A stretch of DNA of 64,000 bases from Verrucomicrobiia bacterium (GTDB taxonomy: Bacteria; Verrucomicrobiota; Verrucomicrobiia; Verrucomicrobiales; Akkermansiaceae). Shown one piece after another: positions 57,648 through 64,000 of this stretch. Numbering within the stretch: the first letter of the stretch is position 1; each line of letters begins with the position of its first letter. The position numbers were made by a program, and so were the translations under genes. A model generated the notes under the pieces. That model was not told the origin of the DNA. It saw nothing but the letters and a program-made list of their open reading frames with translations, and searched no databases. The stretch spans positions 62,001 to 126,000 of the forward strand of contig JAUIGV010000011.1 in assembly GCA_030432565.1 (NCBI GenBank), written 5' to 3'.

Positions 57648-58376
57648 TTAGCGTCGAACGACGAGATTCCGGGAAAAGATAGGCCGCGTAAAGTTGGCGG
57701 GGTCAAACGCGTTGGAAAGATAAGCAAAGGTCTTCGTTGGCAGGCTGTAGTATTCAGCCTCGAAGGCGATCACAGCCTCCGGATAAGATTGTGGATTTTG
57801 CGCGAAATCCTGTCCCGGAACATTGGGATCAACGATTGTCCCGGGCTCGTCGGTGACGCGCAGCCCCTGCCCTTCGTAGACGAGTTGGCGCAACTTCACA
57901 AAGAATATCCGACCTTCGACAGCCTGAAGATCCTCCTCGAAAAGAGGGTCGCTCAGGCGGCGGACCATTGGTTGCACCAAAAAGTCACGACCTGAGATGG
58001 CAAGGGTCCGGTCGGCCGGCGCAAGCGTACCATCGTTTCGAAATTGGCCGGGAATCGCGCGATATTTATAGATGATGATGGTTTCACCTTGTTGCTCGGA
58101 CTGAGCGATCCAATCAATCGCCTTCTGGAAAGGATCTCCCTGGTAGCGCCGGCGCTCGCGGCCTTCGCGAACTGTTCGGAGTTCAAGCTCCAGGGTGGCC
58201 TGGAGCCGGCTCGCCTCGTCAGTCGAGAGCGTCTTCTTGATTGTTCGGGCGGCAGGCCCAAAAACAGCCATAAAACCCGTGATCATCACGACCAGAATCC
58301 CCAGAGCGATGACAACCTCCACAAGAGTGAAGCCTGCCTTGGTTTTCCTAAGTCTGATTGGTGCGTGTGTCGTCAT
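57648..58376 (-). CDS. Prepilin-like protein, Verru_Chthon cassette protein B type
   Basis: This is a 242-residue protein with a short leader and the cleavage motif KAGFTLVEVVIALGILVVMI (Glu+5 present). It is a GspI/J-like minor pseudopilin by shape. ATG 58376 is preferred over an 11-codon extension. It starts 19 bp after the cassette D stop and ends 18 bp before cassette C, so the three are one transcript. Such minor pseudopilins cap a pilus-like fibre; the substrate is unknown. Confidence 0.8.
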   Translation of the reverse strand: MTTHAPIRLRKTKAGFTLVEVVIALGILVVMITGFMAVFGPAARTIKKTLSTDEASRLQATLELELRTVREGRERRRYQGDPFQKAIDWIAQSEQQGETIIIYKYRAIPGQFRNDGTLAPADRTLAISGRDFLVQPMVRRLSDPLFEEDLQAVEGRIFFVKLRQLVYEGQGLRVTDEPGTIVDPNVPGQDFAQNPQSYPEAVIAFEAEYYSLPTKTFAYLSNAFDPANFTRPIFSRNLVVRR

Positions 58377-58395
58377 ATTGAGTCTGTGAATTATG

Positions 58396-59094
58396 TTAGT
58401 TGGTGCCAACCGCGCCTAGCTGCTCGATGTCCCTAATCAAGGTCGTTCCGCCGTTTTTAAGAACGACAAAGCCGCCGAGATCTCTTCTTCCACCGAGGAG
58501 AGGCTGCTGGGCGCCGTTCGGGCGTGCTCCACTCACCACGACAAAGCCGGCACCTGGTGTCGTGCATACTCCCTGTCCGTTAAATTCGTAATAATGGCAT
58601 TGCCATGTATCGGCAGGCTGGTTGGTCAGCTGATGCCTATCCTGCGGGAGGACACCTCCCGTCCTCATGTCGGCCCGGCTTAACTCCGGACTGTAGTAGA
58701 CTCCCTGAGGCAGGAAGGTTGGTGAACCTGCCCGTTGCCATTCCGGAATGATCCGGCCCTCCTCATCGGTTGTCTGATAGACAACCATCATCATGCGGCG
58801 GTAACGCTCGCGTTGAATTGGATCAGCATCATTGAGCTGTCCATGGATAATAAGGCGTGCCGGAGCATTTTGGTTCATTGCCAAAGTTCGGGCCTGGGCA
58901 AGCAAACCCTCCCCTATGGCCAGTCCGGCGGTGACTCCCTGACCTTTGCCGATTCGACTGATCCCCACGGATGCAAGCGAGAGAAGGATGGCGATGATCG
59001 CCATCACTGCCAAGAGTTCGACCAAGCTAAAGCCCTTTCGAAAGCCGCGGAGCAGCCGACTTGAATCCTGTTTAGATGTTGGTGTGTTTAACAT
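58396..59094 (-). CDS. Prepilin-like protein, Verru_Chthon cassette protein D type
   Basis: This 232-residue protein has leader and motif RKGFSLVELLAVMAIIAILL (residues about 20-39), with Glu+5. The region after the stem is GspH-like: AIGEGLLAQARTLAMNQNAP is typical of cassette D and of GspH. It is first in the three-gene run and is preceded by a 76-bp gap after galE. Cassette protein A, a large companion normally in the same locus, is not present in this window. Confidence 0.82.
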   Translation of the reverse strand: MLNTPTSKQDSSRLLRGFRKGFSLVELLAVMAIIAILLSLASVGISRIGKGQGVTAGLAIGEGLLAQARTLAMNQNAPARLIIHGQLNDADPIQRERYRRMMMVVYQTTDEEGRIIPEWQRAGSPTFLPQGVYYSPELSRADMRTGGVLPQDRHQLTNQPADTWQCHYYEFNGQGVCTTPGAGFVVVSGARPNGAQQPLLGGRRDLGGFVVLKNGGTTLIRDIEQLGAVGTN

Positions 59095-59170
59095 TGCCTG
59101 AGTGAGTGATCGTTCGGTTTCGGGTGAAGATCAAGAAAAATTTTGTAGTTACACTGTATATCTCACTGAT

Positions 59171-60175
59171 TTAGCCGGGAAAGTGTCCACCGTGCGGTTG
59201 GGACATCCATTTCCATGCGGTTTCAATCATTGATCGAGGATCTTTGCGGGAGGCCTCCCAATCCAGCAACTTCTTTGCATTGCCAGGGTCGGCGACGAGA
59301 TGTCCGGGGTCACCGGGCCGTCGATCGCCATACTTGACCGGGACTTTCTGCCCCGTGACCTCTTCAGCGATGTCAATAATCTGCTTTACCGAGATTCCGA
59401 CGCCGGTTCCGAGATTGCAGCGGAGCGAGTCGCCTCCTCCGGCCAGGTGCCTGAGGGCTGCCAGATGTGCAGTAGCCAGATCTTCCACATGAATATAGTC
59501 GCGGATGCAGGTCCCGTCGTCGGTCGGATAGTCTGTGCCGAAGACAGTAATCTCCGGGATCTCACCTTTCACCGCTTGCAGAACCAGCGGGATGAGGTGG
59601 GTTTCAGGACTGTGATCTTCTCCGATCAAACCATCGGTTGAGCAACCGCTGGCATTAAAGTAGCGGAGAGCAACGCTTTTGAGATCCCATGCGACATCGC
59701 AGTCATCAAGGATCCATTCGACCATGAGCTTGCTTTTCCCGTAAGGACTCACCGGTTTCTGAGAATGATCCTCGGTAAGAGGAAGTTTTTCCGGTTCTCC
59801 GTAAGTGGCGCAGGTTGATGAAAAAACGAAGGACTTACAGCCGAAATCGGACATCACCTCAAGCAGAGTCAAGGGCTCTGCGGTATTATTCCGGTAATAC
59901 TTCAAGGGATTGGTCACAGATTCTCCAACGTAGGCGTAGGCAGCAAAGTGAATGACGCCGGTAAAGTTGTGCTCGGTAAACAAGCGGGTCAAAAGCTCCC
60001 GATCTCCAACATCCCCCACGACCAATTCCGCCGAATCATCAACGATTGCGCCAACGTGCCCGTAGACAAGATTGTCGAGAACGATGACATGGTAGCCCTC
60101 TTCGCAGAGCAACCTGACGGTATGCGACCCAATATATCCGGCTCCCCCGGTCACTAAAACAGACTCTCCGCTCAT
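59171..60175 (-). CDS. galE: UDP-glucose 4-epimerase
   Basis: This 334-residue extended SDR interconverts UDP-glucose and UDP-galactose. It has VTGGAGYIGSHT at the N-terminus for NAD, the catalytic Ser/Thr in FSSTCATYG and Tyr-x3-Lys in SPYGKSKLMVEW, followed by ALRYFNASGCSTDG and the C-terminal GDRRPGDPGHLVADPGNA. Length and motifs fit GalE. It follows a rhomboid gene by 55 bp on the same strand. It should supply galactose units for surface polysaccharide. Confidence 0.95.
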   Translation of the reverse strand: MSGESVLVTGGAGYIGSHTVRLLCEEGYHVIVLDNLVYGHVGAIVDDSAELVVGDVGDRELLTRLFTEHNFTGVIHFAAYAYVGESVTNPLKYYRNNTAEPLTLLEVMSDFGCKSFVFSSTCATYGEPEKLPLTEDHSQKPVSPYGKSKLMVEWILDDCDVAWDLKSVALRYFNASGCSTDGLIGEDHSPETHLIPLVLQAVKGEIPEITVFGTDYPTDDGTCIRDYIHVEDLATAHLAALRHLAGGGDSLRCNLGTGVGISVKQIIDIAEEVTGQKVPVKYGDRRPGDPGHLVADPGNAKKLLDWEASRKDPRSMIETAWKWMSQPHGGHFPG

Positions 60176-60230
60176 GCTTGCGCAGGAGTCAAGCAGGCTC
60201 TCGGGTGACCGTCAAACAAATGACTCGCGA

Positions 60231-61031
60231 TCAGCGGGATGTTGCCTCCGTCTCCCTCTCCATCCGCATTCTGGCCAAATCATCCGCGTTCAGGAGCTTT
60301 GGGAAAAATCGCCCGATGAGGAACCAGCCCAACAGACCACCGACAAAGTGGACAAGGTGGGCCGTCCGAAAGATCATGTCGCCCACGGCTGATTCAAGCC
60401 AGTATCCGAGGTCGGAAAGCAGCGGAATTTCCAGCCACGGAGTCATCACAAAGAGAAGCGCGCTTGATACCAGAACTCCTTTTGTGAGATTCCGGGCCGA
60501 GATGTTTAAAAGGATCATCTTCGAATCCGGCGAAATGGAGAAAAAGCCCAGCAATAAGCCTGTGACCCCTCCCGAAGCCCCCACCAACACAGGGGTTTCG
60601 GGCACGAAAAACTGAAGCAGAACATGGGAAATTCCCGCTCCCACTCCGCAGACAGTGAACAAGGTGAAGATCCGCCAACTACTTAAAACATGGCTCAGGC
60701 GGGCCGCTGCATAGTAGAACAGGAGGGCATTGATAGCGAGGTGGGTCCAATTGCCGTGTAGCCAAATATGGGTGAACAATTGCCATGCTTTACCATTTGC
60801 AACTCCCTGCCACGAAAGACCTCCTTCCAGATAAATCATCTGAAGAGCAACGAATCCCTGCCATTTCAAAACCAAGGCCAGCGCAAGATGAACGGAGATC
60901 ATGCTTAGGACGCCAAAGGTCGCCGTGTTCACGCCCGGCGCCTGCAACATCACCCAGCCACGCCGGCCGCTTTCAGGTCTCACTGCTGACATCATCCCTA
61001 ATAAAGACCACCAGGGTTTGAAAACGCTCAC
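60231..61031 (-). CDS. Rhomboid family intramembrane serine protease
   Basis: This 266-residue membrane protein has about six TM helices. The catalytic Ser is Ser153 in GASGGVTGLL, and the partner His is probably His228 in AHLVHFVGGLLGW. The conserved HGNWTHLAINALL at about 92-104, with His and Asn that form the oxyanion site, is present. The protein should therefore be active and cleave TM helices. Residues 1-40 form a cytoplasmic tail; a start at Met14 is possible. The substrate is unknown. It is divergent from lysA. Confidence 0.9.
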   Translation of the reverse strand: MSVFKPWWSLLGMMSAVRPESGRRGWVMLQAPGVNTATFGVLSMISVHLALALVLKWQGFVALQMIYLEGGLSWQGVANGKAWQLFTHIWLHGNWTHLAINALLFYYAAARLSHVLSSWRIFTLFTVCGVGAGISHVLLQFFVPETPVLVGASGGVTGLLLGFFSISPDSKMILLNISARNLTKGVLVSSALLFVMTPWLEIPLLSDLGYWLESAVGDMIFRTAHLVHFVGGLLGWFLIGRFFPKLLNADDLARMRMERETEATSR

Positions 61032-61114
61032 CTTTTTCTCGAAAAAACGTTTTTTGCACTCTTGGTGCAGTCTTGACAGCGCGGACTTCCGACCGAGGAT
61101 ACGCCCCTTTCCCG

Positions 61115-62401
61115 ATGCACTCGTTTCACTATTCCAATGGCAGTCTTCATTGCGAAGGCGTTTCTATCGCAGATCTTGCAGAAAAACACGGCACTCCACT
61201 CTACGTTTACTCGTCCGAAACGTTCCGCGACCGCTATACCCGGCTCGATGATGCCTTTTCGGCAATCGACCACGAGGTCGCCTATGCTGTTAAAGCAAAT
61301 TCCAACCTGTCCGTACTTCGTCTTTTGGCAGGACTTGGCAGCGGGTTTGACATCGTATCGGGAGGCGAGCTTTTCCGCGTGCTAAAAGCCGGCGGCGACC
61401 CCGGAAAATGCACCTTTGCCGGAGTTGGCAAGACCCGTGAGGAGATCGAATATGCGCTTAGGGAGGGAATTTACTCGATCAATGTGGAATCAGAGGAAGA
61501 GGCAGCGTTCATCAGTCAGGTCGCCGGAGAACTGAATTTGGTCGCTCCCATCGCCTTCCGGGTGAACCCCAACGTGGACGCCAAGACCCACAAGTATATT
61601 TCGACCGGAAAGTCGGAGAATAAGTTTGGGATCGACTTTGAATTCATCGCAGACGCCTACGAGCGCGCATCGAAGCTCCCAAATCTCAATCTCAAAGGAC
61701 TTCAAATGCACATCGGGTCCCAACTCACCTCGGTTTCCCCTTTTGTGGAAGCTGTTGAAAAAGTCGCTCCCCTTGCTGCTGATCTCAAGGAGAAGTATGG
61801 GATCGAATTCTTCTCAATCGGTGGGGGCATTGGAATCGTCTATGAAGAAGCCCTGGCCTCCGGAAGCGAATCGTGGTGGATCAATCAGCCCGAGGAAACG
61901 CGCCCGCTTACTCCGGAGCAATATGCAGCCGCGATCATTCCGACACTCGAGCCACTTGGTCTGAAGATCCTCCTTGAACCAGGCCGTTTCATCGCCGGTA
62001 ACGCCGGGATTCTTGTGTCCAAGTGTCTTTACGAAAAGAAAGGCACCACCAAGACCTTTAAAATAGTCGATTCAGGGATGCACCAATTGATTCGCCCTGC
62101 GCTCTATGAAGGATTCCACGAAATCGTTCCCGTCACTGAGTCTGCCGGGGCGGTTGAGTCCGTGGATGTGGTCGGTCCGATTTGCGAAAGCGGTGACTTT
62201 TTCTGCCAAAACCGGCAAGTCTCCAGCTTCATGCCCGGTGAACTAATCGCCCTTATGAGTGCCGGTGCTTATGGAATGGTGATGGCCAGCACATACAACT
62301 CGCATCCCCTTCCCGCTGAAATTCTTGTTGAGGGAGAGCAAGCCAAGGTCGTCAGAAAGCGCCAAACACTCCAGGACCTCGTCGAGGCGGAAGAAGTGTA
62401 A
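61115..62401 (+). CDS. lysA: Diaminopimelate decarboxylase
   Basis: This 428-residue PLP enzyme makes lysine from meso-diaminopimelate. The PLP Lys is in EVAYAVKANSNLSVL, the GSGFDIVSGGELFRV motif follows, and the C-terminal beta domain has ILLEPGRFIAGNAGILV, GPICESGDFF (the active-site Cys region) and GAYGMVMASTYN. ATG 61115 is preferred; an earlier in-frame TTG at 61073 begins a TTGACA that may be the promoter -35 element. Length is close to the family norm (about 420). Confidence 0.96.
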   Translation: MHSFHYSNGSLHCEGVSIADLAEKHGTPLYVYSSETFRDRYTRLDDAFSAIDHEVAYAVKANSNLSVLRLLAGLGSGFDIVSGGELFRVLKAGGDPGKCTFAGVGKTREEIEYALREGIYSINVESEEEAAFISQVAGELNLVAPIAFRVNPNVDAKTHKYISTGKSENKFGIDFEFIADAYERASKLPNLNLKGLQMHIGSQLTSVSPFVEAVEKVAPLAADLKEKYGIEFFSIGGGIGIVYEEALASGSESWWINQPEETRPLTPEQYAAAIIPTLEPLGLKILLEPGRFIAGNAGILVSKCLYEKKGTTKTFKIVDSGMHQLIRPALYEGFHEIVPVTESAGAVESVDVVGPICESGDFFCQNRQVSSFMPGELIALMSAGAYGMVMASTYNSHPLPAEILVEGEQAKVVRKRQTLQDLVEAEEV

Positions 62402-62449
62402 AATTTTCGCGCGACTGGCAGCGTCTCACCGGGTTAGATCATCCAATCA

Positions 62450-63031
62450 ATGGGAGACGAAGCGAACGAGGAAGATTTGGCGCTGATGGCGGCCGTCGCG
62501 AAGGGCGACGAAAACGCCTTCGCCAAGCTCGTCGAAAAGCACCAGCGTTCCGTCCTGGGAACGGTGGCAAAAATGACGAATCAATCTCCCGATACCGAGG
62601 ATATTGCCCAGCAGGTCTTCATTAGGCTGTGGAAATCTTCCAAACGTTACCAGCCCACTGCCAAATTCACGACTTTCCTCTTCACCATCACTCGAAATCT
62701 CGTTTTCAACGCGACCCGAAAAAAAACACGGCGGAAGGAACACTCTTTTGACGAGCAGGAAGACGAATGGCACCAGACCATCGAAGATCAGAACACGCGG
62801 TCGCGGCCTGACAGATCGATCGAGCAGAACGAATTGCGGGAAGTGATCGATCGCGCGATTGCTTCTCTTCCTGAAAAACAGCGCCTCGCGGTTGTTCTCC
62901 GACGCTACGAAAAAATGCCTTACGAGGAAATTGCCGGGGTGCTCGAACTCTCTGTGTCCGCTGTGAAGAGCCAGTTGTTCCGGGCGCGGGCCGCTCTCCG
63001 CGAATCGCTTGAGCCCTATCTAAAGGATTAA
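62450..63031 (+). CDS. ECF-type RNA polymerase sigma factor
   Basis: This 193-residue sigma factor has region 2 (AFAKLVEKHQRSVLGTVAKM, then DIAQQVFIRLWKSSKRYQP and FTTFLFTITRNLVFN), and region 4 (LPEKQRLAVVLRRYEKMPYE, then ELSVSAVKSQLFRARAALR). It has a charged linker rich in Arg, Glu and Asp. It lies 48 bp downstream of lysA. No anti-sigma gene follows on the same strand; the convergent gene shares its last 4 bp. The partner and target genes are unknown. Confidence 0.92.
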   Translation: MGDEANEEDLALMAAVAKGDENAFAKLVEKHQRSVLGTVAKMTNQSPDTEDIAQQVFIRLWKSSKRYQPTAKFTTFLFTITRNLVFNATRKKTRRKEHSFDEQEDEWHQTIEDQNTRSRPDRSIEQNELREVIDRAIASLPEKQRLAVVLRRYEKMPYEEIAGVLELSVSAVKSQLFRARAALRESLEPYLKD

Positions 63032-63597
63032 TTCTCCTTCGGGCGGGGCGCGTCGGTGAACTGGCTCCACTTGATTTCACCGTAGTCGATCTTTTGAAGT
63101 TCGAACGCGTAGATGGCGTCCTCGTTGTGGGGGTCAATCGTTACCGCGAGATCAATGAGCGCACGGGCCAGCAGTCGATTGTCATCCCCCTTCTGCTGAA
63201 AAAGCGTTTCTGCCCGTGTCACAAAAAGAGCGGCCAGGGTCGCCGGGCTGTATTCGGCTTTCACCGGCCGTGGAATCGTTCCCTTGCTGAGTTGAAACTT
63301 CGTCACCATGGCCCGCTTGTTTCTTGTGGAAAGATGAAGAGCCAGGCCCAAGCCCTTTCTTGCAAATGCCAGCGAATCAGGATCGGCATTTTTGCTTGCG
63401 ACAAAATTTGTCACGAAATTAGCAATCGCCCCGGCATATTCATCGCGCTCCCTCTCGAGCAGTCCGAGGTTGTCGTCGAAAATACTGCCGCGAACCACCG
63501 GAGCCTTGAATTCGAACTTGGGAGGAGCAACATCCTGCGCCATCCCCGCTGTCAGGAGAATGGTGAAAAGGCCAAGCTGTCCAATTATCTGAAACAC
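63028..63597 (-). CDS. Small secreted protein of unknown function
   Basis: This is a 189-residue protein with a signal peptide (MFQIIGQLGLFTILLTAGMAQD); start GTG 63597. No family is recognised. The body is mainly helical, including a TPR-like pair (LARALIDLAVTIDPHNEDAIYA). Its stop overlaps that of the ECF sigma gene in a 4-bp TTAA. The start is only 18 bp from the divergent folate cyclo-ligase start, so their promoters must overlap each other's coding sequence. Confidence 0.65.
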   Translation of the reverse strand: MFQIIGQLGLFTILLTAGMAQDVAPPKFEFKAPVVRGSIFDDNLGLLERERDEYAGAIANFVTNFVASKNADPDSLAFARKGLGLALHLSTRNKRAMVTKFQLSKGTIPRPVKAEYSPATLAALFVTRAETLFQQKGDDNRLLARALIDLAVTIDPHNEDAIYAFELQKIDYGEIKWSQFTDAPRPKEN

Positions 63598-63615
63598 CCC
63601 TATAGTTTTATCGAC

Positions 63616-64000
63616 ATGTCACCGAACACAAGTTCCAAAGCCGGTGTCCGGAAACGAATTCGCCAACTGATAAGCCAGTTGGGCGAATCCGAAATCTCCG
63701 AGGGGTCGCAGGACATTTGTGACCAACTTGAATTTTCTTCAGGGACAGCCGTTGCCATTTTTGCAGGCCTCGCGAACGAACCGCAGCTCCTGGAATTGAT
63801 CGAGTGCCGGCCGGAAGTGAAATGGTATCTTCCCAAAGTCATCGGCCCCGGTCAAATGGACTTTATCCGAATCAGGAGAGTTGAAGAATTGAGTCGGGGG
63901 GCTTTTGGAATCAAGGAGCCTCTCTCAGGCGCCAAGGCAAGTCACCTCGACGTCATCGTGTGCCCGGGCGTGGCTTTTACGAGCGAAGGGCTTCGCCTCG
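63616..64000 (+). CDS. 5-formyltetrahydrofolate cyclo-ligase, truncated at window end
   Basis: About 128 N-terminal residues are visible. The start MSPNTSSKAGVRKRIRQLIS fits the family's N-terminal Lys/Arg-rich helix, and the conserved DVIVCPGVAFTSEGLRL, just before the window edge, precedes the GxGxGYYD signature of the family beyond it. The enzyme (YgfA/MTHFS) converts 5-formyl-THF to 5,10-methenyl-THF. Identification rests mainly on the CPGVAF block. Confidence 0.85.
   Translation, partial: MSPNTSSKAGVRKRIRQLISQLGESEISEGSQDICDQLEFSSGTAVAIFAGLANEPQLLELIECRPEVKWYLPKVIGPGQMDFIRIRRVEELSRGAFGIKEPLSGAKASHLDVIVCPGVAFTSEGLRL

Noticed and set aside
61073-61101. TTGACA with an AGGATA-like -10 before lysA
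   Set aside because: The -10 match is poor and would leave a leader of only a few bases, so it was not listed as a promoter.

Overview
The window looks like chromosomal DNA of a Verrucomicrobiota bacterium, probably of the Verrucomicrobiae. Four things support this. A three-gene prepilin set at 56676-59094 matches the Verru_Chthon cassette type. GreA carries a 450-residue N-terminal extension of the chlamydial/PVC kind. Secreted PmoA-like, TIM-barrel and Gfo/Idh families are abundant. A Mrp Na+/H+ antiporter operon suggests a saline habitat. This assignment is inferred from gene content; no rRNA gene is present. I see no insertion sequence, prophage, CRISPR array or integrase, so this is core chromosome.

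Layout. 1-13 kb: a truncated M16 peptidase, a secreted TIM-barrel/PmoA-like pair, a GT4 glycosyltransferase, an M20 dipeptidase, glnS, an MFS permease, a Ste24-type M48 protease, a SprT-like protein and an animal-type haem peroxidase. 13-20 kb: a pentose cluster with a PAS-AraC regulator divergent from xylA-xylB, then a TIM-barrel isomerase and two Gfo/Idh oxidoreductases. 20-26 kb: a repeat-bearing lipoprotein, a large secreted repeat protein, a voltage-gated-type K+ channel, menB-menA, a STAS protein and tRNA-Ser(GGA). 26-32 kb: the mrp operon, with mrpA and mrpB fused. 32-38.5 kb: a sigma-70 factor, a DUF3500 protein, mgtE, acpS, pdxJ and purH. 38.6-45.6 kb: an aerotolerance-type (Bat) operon in which BatB-BatC and BatD-BatE are fused. 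45.6-50.8 kb: mcsA-mcsB-clpC, the protein-arginine phosphorylation and degradation module, divergent from an SDR gene. 50.8-56.2 kb: ftsB-like, eno, extended greA, and an ECF sigma factor with a membrane protein and a PDZ protein. 56.2-56.7 kb: a tRNA Leu-Val-Leu cluster with anticodon AAG in both Leu genes. 56.7-64 kb: pseudopilins, galE, a rhomboid protease, lysA, a second ECF sigma factor, a small secreted protein and the start of a 5-formyltetrahydrofolate cyclo-ligase.

Working together. The xyl genes should convert xylose to xylulose 5-phosphate, with the flanking oxidoreductases probably handling modified pentosides. The Bat genes probably form one envelope VWA complex. McsA, McsB and ClpC should mark and unfold damaged proteins. 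The 55-56 kb sigma factor, TM protein and PDZ protein look like one envelope signalling unit.

Limits. Most of the starts checked lack a Shine-Dalgarno sequence, so several starts rest on signal peptides or family-typical N-termini. Promoter and operator calls are by eye and tentative. The most notable items are the A34 tRNA-Leu pair, the McsAB-ClpC operon in a probable Gram-negative, the fused Bat operon and the haem peroxidase.
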